NCBI GenBank assembly: GCA_035606335.1
Contig: DATNFP010000193.1
Location: forward strand, 1 to 34,514
From: DATNFP01 sp035606335
Lineage (GTDB): Bacteria > Bacteroidota > Bacteroidia > Chitinophagales > Chitinophagaceae
Reading direction: 5' to 3'
Length of the DNA: 34,514 nucleotides
Shown: positions 31,436-34,514 of the stretch, one piece after another
Layout: each line of letters begins with the position of its first letter
Position numbering within the stretch: the stretch's first letter is position 1
Made by a program: the position numbers and the translations under genes
Notes under the pieces: generated by a model
Seen by the model: only the letters and a program-made list of their open reading frames with translations
What the model was told of the DNA's origin: nothing
Database searches by the model: none

Positions 31436-32647
31436 ATGAACATCCCATTTTCTCCACCTTACATTGATAAGGAAATTGAAGACGAAGTTTTAGATAGTCT
31501 CCGTAGTGGTTGGATCACCACAGGTCCTAAAGTGAGAGATCTCGAATTATTATCAGCAAAGATTTCAGAAGTGCAGCGGGCAGTTTGTGTTAATTCATGG
31601 ACTTCCGGCGCTGCTTTAGTATTAAAGTGGCTGGGCATTGGCCCCGGCGATGAAGTGATTGTGCCTGCATATACATATTCGGCTACAGCGCTTACCGTGT
31701 TGCACGCCGGAGCCAAACCCGTTATGGTTGATGTGCTGGAAGACTTTACCATCGATCCCGAACAGATAAAAAAAGCAATTACACCGGCTACAAAAGCTGT
31801 TATGGCTGTTGATATTGCCGGATGGCCATGCAATTATTCTGCTATAAGAAATATTCTTTCTTCCGATGAAGTTAAAAAAAGCTTTATTGCCAATAGTGAG
31901 ATCCAGAAGCAATTCGGTCGCCCTGCTTTGATTGCGGATGCTGCCCATTCTCTAGGCGCTTTATATGGCAATAGATCCGCTGCCATAGCTTCCGATATTA
32001 CTATATTCTCTCTGCATGCTGTAAAGAATGTTACAACAGCAGAGGGTGGTGTAATATGTCTTAATCTTCCAGCCCCTTTCGATAATGAGGAAGTATACAA
32101 ATGGATGAAGCTGAATTCACTAAACGGCCAGACAAAAGATGCATTCACGAAAAATCAGGGTGGTGGCTGGAGATATGATATCGTTTCTCAAGGTTTAAAG
32201 ATCAATATGCCTGATGTATGTGCTGCAATAGGATTAGCGCAGCTTAAGAAATATCCGGGATTATTATTGCCAGAGCGCGAACGTGTTTTTGATCATTATG
32301 CTGCTTTTTTTAGCAAAAAAGACTGGGCTGTTATTCCACCGTCAAAAGAAGATGGACGAAAATCATCATTTCATCTTTTCCCTCTTCGCATTAAGAATAT
32401 AACAGAGGAACAACGTGATACTATCATCCAGAAAATGACAGATGCCGGCGTAGCCACTAATGTTCACTTTATTCCAATGCCTATGCTGTCATTATTCAAA
32501 AACCTCGGATACAAAATCGAAGATTTTCCCCAGGCATATAAGAACTATGCGCATGAAATTTCATTACCAATATACCCGCAGCTCACCAATGAGCAATGCA
32601 ATTATATAGAAGAACAGATTGAGAAAGCATATCTTGAAGTAATATAA
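31436..32647 (+). CDS. DegT/ArnB-like PLP sugar aminotransferase
   Basis: 403 residues. NSWTSGAALVLKWLGIGPGD lies at 53-72, VPAYTYSATA at 76-85, IADAAHSLGALYG at 166-178 (D168), and the Schiff-base lysine K197 is in FSLHAVKNVTTAEGG, a form very like ArnB. The insertion around 133-160 is within the family range. The reaction is transamination of a keto-sugar nucleotide at C4 (ArnB, PglE type) or C3 (WbpE type). The dehydratase at 33349-34514 could make the 4-keto substrate from UDP-GlcNAc. It precedes the initiating transferase gene by 2 bases. Distinct from PseC at the left end. Confidence 0.9.
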   Translation: MNIPFSPPYIDKEIEDEVLDSLRSGWITTGPKVRDLELLSAKISEVQRAVCVNSWTSGAALVLKWLGIGPGDEVIVPAYTYSATALTVLHAGAKPVMVDVLEDFTIDPEQIKKAITPATKAVMAVDIAGWPCNYSAIRNILSSDEVKKSFIANSEIQKQFGRPALIADAAHSLGALYGNRSAAIASDITIFSLHAVKNVTTAEGGVICLNLPAPFDNEEVYKWMKLNSLNGQTKDAFTKNQGGGWRYDIVSQGLKINMPDVCAAIGLAQLKKYPGLLLPERERVFDHYAAFFSKKDWAVIPPSKEDGRKSSFHLFPLRIKNITEEQRDTIIQKMTDAGVATNVHFIPMPMLSLFKNLGYKIEDFPQAYKNYAHEISLPIYPQLTNEQCNYIEEQIEKAYLEVI

Positions 32648-32649
32648 CT

Positions 32650-33270
32650 ATGACAAGGCTTTTTGACCTGACATTTTCTTTAATAGGCCTCATTATTCTA
32701 AGTCCCTTTTTCCTGATAATTGCCATCTGGATCAAGCTGACATCCAAAGGGCCTATATTGTATAGGCAGAAGCGTATCGGGAAAAATGGTAAAGAATTCC
32801 GATTGCTAAAGTTTCGTTCTATGTATGCTGATGCCGATAAGCGTGGGTTGCTTACTGTTGGTGGAAAGGATCCGCGAATTACACCGAGTGGATTGTATAT
32901 AAGAAAATATAAGCTGGATGAGCTTCCGCAACTGTGGAACGTGTTGATTGGCCAGATGAGCATTGTAGGTCCACGCCCTGAAGTGAAAAAATATGTGGAC
33001 TTATATGATGAAGAGCAGAAGAAAATATTACATGTAAGACCGGGAATTACAGATCTTGCTTCAATAAAATATAAAAACGAAAATGAGATACTGGAAGCAC
33101 AACCTGAACCAGAACGTTACTACATAGAACATTTGTTGCCTGAAAAAATAAAATTGAACAAGAAATTTATTGAAGCTCCTACTGTAAACAATTATTTCAA
33201 GATCATTTTCCTTACTGTCAAAAACGTATTTATATCTAAAGAAGATATAAACGCAGATTTGCTCAATTAA
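32650..33270 (+). CDS. initiating phosphoglycosyltransferase, PglC/monotopic type
   Basis: 206 residues, the size of the minimal monotopic family (PglC, about 200). The re-entrant membrane helix is LIGLIILSPFFLIIAIWIKL (11-30), then KGPILYRQKRIG, KFRSM, the catalytic DE pair D90/E91 in YKLDELPQLWN, and VGPRPE (106-111). By family it transfers phospho-sugar from UDP to undecaprenyl phosphate on the inner leaflet, beginning the repeat unit. A PglC-like enzyme next to an aminotransferase and a CapD/PglF-type dehydratase points to a diamino-trideoxy-hexose first sugar. It is the last + strand gene, followed after about 23 bases by a hairpin terminator. Confidence 0.92.
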   Translation: MTRLFDLTFSLIGLIILSPFFLIIAIWIKLTSKGPILYRQKRIGKNGKEFRLLKFRSMYADADKRGLLTVGGKDPRITPSGLYIRKYKLDELPQLWNVLIGQMSIVGPRPEVKKYVDLYDEEQKKILHVRPGITDLASIKYKNENEILEAQPEPERYYIEHLLPEKIKLNKKFIEAPTVNNYFKIIFLTVKNVFISKEDINADLLN

Positions 33271-33293
33271 CGATCTCATTTATTTTTTGTCTC

Positions 33294-33332
33294 AAACAAA
33301 ATAGCCTGCTCATTGAGCAGGCTATTTTGTTT
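33294..33332. terminator. bidirectional Rho-independent terminator between convergent genes
   Basis: An 18-base perfect stem (33294-33311 with 33315-33332) and a 3-base loop (ATT). The GC-rich core GCCTGCTC/GAGCAGGC is flanked by A and T runs on both sides, so it can act on both strands. It lies between the sugar-transferase stop (33270) and the dehydratase stop (33349). Confidence 0.88.
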
Positions 33333-33348
33333 TATTGAATCAGGATAT

Positions 33349-34514
33349 TTATTTATCCATCAATTTTATATCAAGCTTTTCATATACCGAGTTGTTGCTA
33401 ATAAACTCGGGTACCAATTCTTTCATCTGGCCTACTGTTTCAAGTGTATAATGTTGCTGCGCGCAGGCTATTAGCTTATTTATTTTATCTTTCACAGTCA
33501 GGAAATTGTATTCTCTCACCCGTGCGATCATTATTTTATCATGATAGGTAGGTAGTGTATTTTCAGAATCATTCAGCAGCTCTTCATATAGCTTTTCTCC
33601 TGGTCTTAGCCCTGTGTATACTATCTCAATATCTACTCCCGGTTCTTTACCTACAAGCCGTATCATTTTCTTTGCCAGGTCAACAATTTTCACAGGCTCA
33701 CCCATATCGAATACAAATATTTCACCACCCTGTCCCATTACACCAGCTTCAATTACCAGCCTACAGGCTTCAGGTATGGTCATAAAGTAGCGGGTTATCT
33801 CAGGATGCGTCACGGTAATCGGGCCACCTTTTTGTAGCTGCTGTTTAAATCGCGGTATCACAGATCCGTTAGATCCCAATACATTTCCAAATCGGGTAGT
33901 TACGAATTTTGTTGGGTGGGTAGCCTGTAGATTATCAAGGTGTTTTAGCAGGTATTTGTAATAACTCTGAATAAATATCTCAGCTATCCGTTTAGAGGCA
34001 CCCATTATATTGGTAGGGTTAACGGCTTTGTCTGTCGAGATCATCACAAATTTTTCTACACCGTTTGTAACAGAAAGCTCCGATAATATTTTAGTACCTA
34101 ATACATTATTTATAACTGCCACCGAAGGGTGATCCTCCATTATCGGCACATGCTTATAGGCTGCTGCATGGAATACCACATCCGGATTATATATTTCAAA
34201 CAGATGCTCCATGCGCACTTTATCACATATATCTCCTATATAGCACTTAATGTTTGCGTTTTTATAAGTTTCTCGAATCTCAAGACTCAGTTCATGCATT
34301 GGTGTTTCCGCCTTATCGCATAATATTATGATCGAAGGGCGATAAGCGATCAATTGTCTTACAAGCTCACTACCAATAGAACCTGCAGCACCTGTCACTA
34401 ATATTTTTTTGCCTTTCAGCTCGAAGTGTATTTGTTCGTTGTTTATTTTAATTACTTCTCTTTCCAGTAAGTCTTCAATGTTTACATCCTTCAGTTGGTC
34501 GGTATGTAGCTTAC
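33349..34514 (-). CDS. CapD/WbpM/PglF-family nucleoside-diphosphate-sugar 4,6-dehydratase, 5'-truncated
   Basis: The only gene on the - strand; its frame is open to the right edge, so the N-terminal (usually membrane) half is missing. The visible part begins ...KLHTDQLKDVNIEDLLERE, a linker typical of CapD-type proteins, then ILVTGAAGSIGSELVRQL with the NAD loop. Further on are SVAVINNVLGTK, STDKAVNPTNIMGASKR, where Met replaces the SDR tyrosine as in WbpM and PglF, and TGLRPGEKLYEEL. The visible valine at 34398 is internal, not a start. By family it makes UDP-2-acetamido-4-keto-2,6-dideoxyhexose. It converges with the + strand run and shares a terminator. A separate PseB is already present at the left edge. 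Confidence 0.93.
   Translation of the reverse strand, partial: KLHTDQLKDVNIEDLLEREVIKINNEQIHFELKGKKILVTGAAGSIGSELVRQLIAYRPSIIILCDKAETPMHELSLEIRETYKNANIKCYIGDICDKVRMEHLFEIYNPDVVFHAAAYKHVPIMEDHPSVAVINNVLGTKILSELSVTNGVEKFVMISTDKAVNPTNIMGASKRIAEIFIQSYYKYLLKHLDNLQATHPTKFVTTRFGNVLGSNGSVIPRFKQQLQKGGPITVTHPEITRYFMTIPEACRLVIEAGVMGQGGEIFVFDMGEPVKIVDLAKKMIRLVGKEPGVDIEIVYTGLRPGEKLYEELLNDSENTLPTYHDKIMIARVREYNFLTVKDKINKLIACAQQHYTLETVGQMKELVPEFISNNSVYEKLDIKLMDK

Noticed and set aside
31459..32148. Open frames on the - strand under the aminotransferase gene
   Set aside because: They are fully covered by the DegT gene with its intact PLP motifs; no start context or homology supports them.
1..34514. CRISPR arrays, insertion sequences, tRNA or rRNA genes
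   Set aside because: No regularly spaced repeats, transposase or integrase motifs, or cloverleaf-like sequences were found on reading both strands; genes fill nearly all of the window.

Overview
This window is most of a large surface-polysaccharide (capsule or O-antigen type) biosynthesis locus from a Bacteroidota bacterium, probably Chitinophagales/Sphingobacteriia-like. The basis for that guess is a low-GC genome, AT-rich sites without clear Shine-Dalgarno sequences before start codons, many TAATG/ATGA gene junctions, TAnnTTTG-type promoter elements, and the protein families present. The exact taxon cannot be fixed from sequence reading alone. Every gene but the last is on the + strand and tightly packed. 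The largest gene-free gap is about 90 bases, so no empty stretch exceeds 300 bases. No rRNA, tRNA, CRISPR array, transposase or integrase was seen.

Layout. (1) 1-6502: the CMP-pseudaminic acid pathway in the order pseB (5' truncated by the window), pseC, an unrecognised 527-residue protein, pseG, pseH, pseI, pseF. (2) 6532-13458: assembly genes, comprising a Wzx-type flippase, a GT-B-like transferase (candidate pseudaminyltransferase), a CatB-type O-acetyltransferase, a secreted parallel beta-helix protein, a family 2 glycosyltransferase and a Wzy-type polymerase. (3) 13463-19706: an asparagine-synthetase-like amidotransferase, a UDP-glucuronate 4-epimerase-like enzyme, a GT39/ArnT-like membrane transferase, a DPM1-like polyprenyl-phosphate glycosyltransferase and a Gfo/Idh/MocA dehydrogenase. 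(4) 19710-30383: a region rich in nitrogen and acyl chemistry. It holds GT4, a NodB-type deacetylase coupled to a sugar formyltransferase, a second AsnB, a CapK/PaaK-like adenylating enzyme, GT4, HisH and an atypical HisF, a GNAT, and a PIG-L deacetylase coupled to an LpxD-like N-acyltransferase. (5) 30380-33270: an ExoA-like glycosyltransferase lacking the usual DxD, an ArnB-like aminotransferase and a PglC-like initiating phosphoglycosyltransferase. An 18-bp hairpin terminator then separates this run from a convergent CapD/WbpM/PglF-type dehydratase that runs off the right edge.

How they fit together (inference). The CapD-type dehydratase, the DegT aminotransferase and an acetyltransferase could make a UDP-4-amino-sugar that the PglC-like enzyme loads on undecaprenyl phosphate. 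The glycosyltransferases would then extend it with pseudaminic acid, a uronic acid (galacturonate) that the AsnB proteins may convert to the uronamide, and amino sugars that are deacetylated and then formylated or acylated. Wzx would flip and Wzy polymerise the unit, and the GT39/DPM1 pair could add a side-branch sugar from a polyprenyl-phosphate donor outside the membrane. The most interesting points are the unknown protein embedded in the Pse operon, the two deacetylase/acyl-transferase couples, HisF with Leu in place of catalytic Asp11 and no partner sugar amidotransferase in view, the two AsnB copies, and the glycosyltransferase without DxD.
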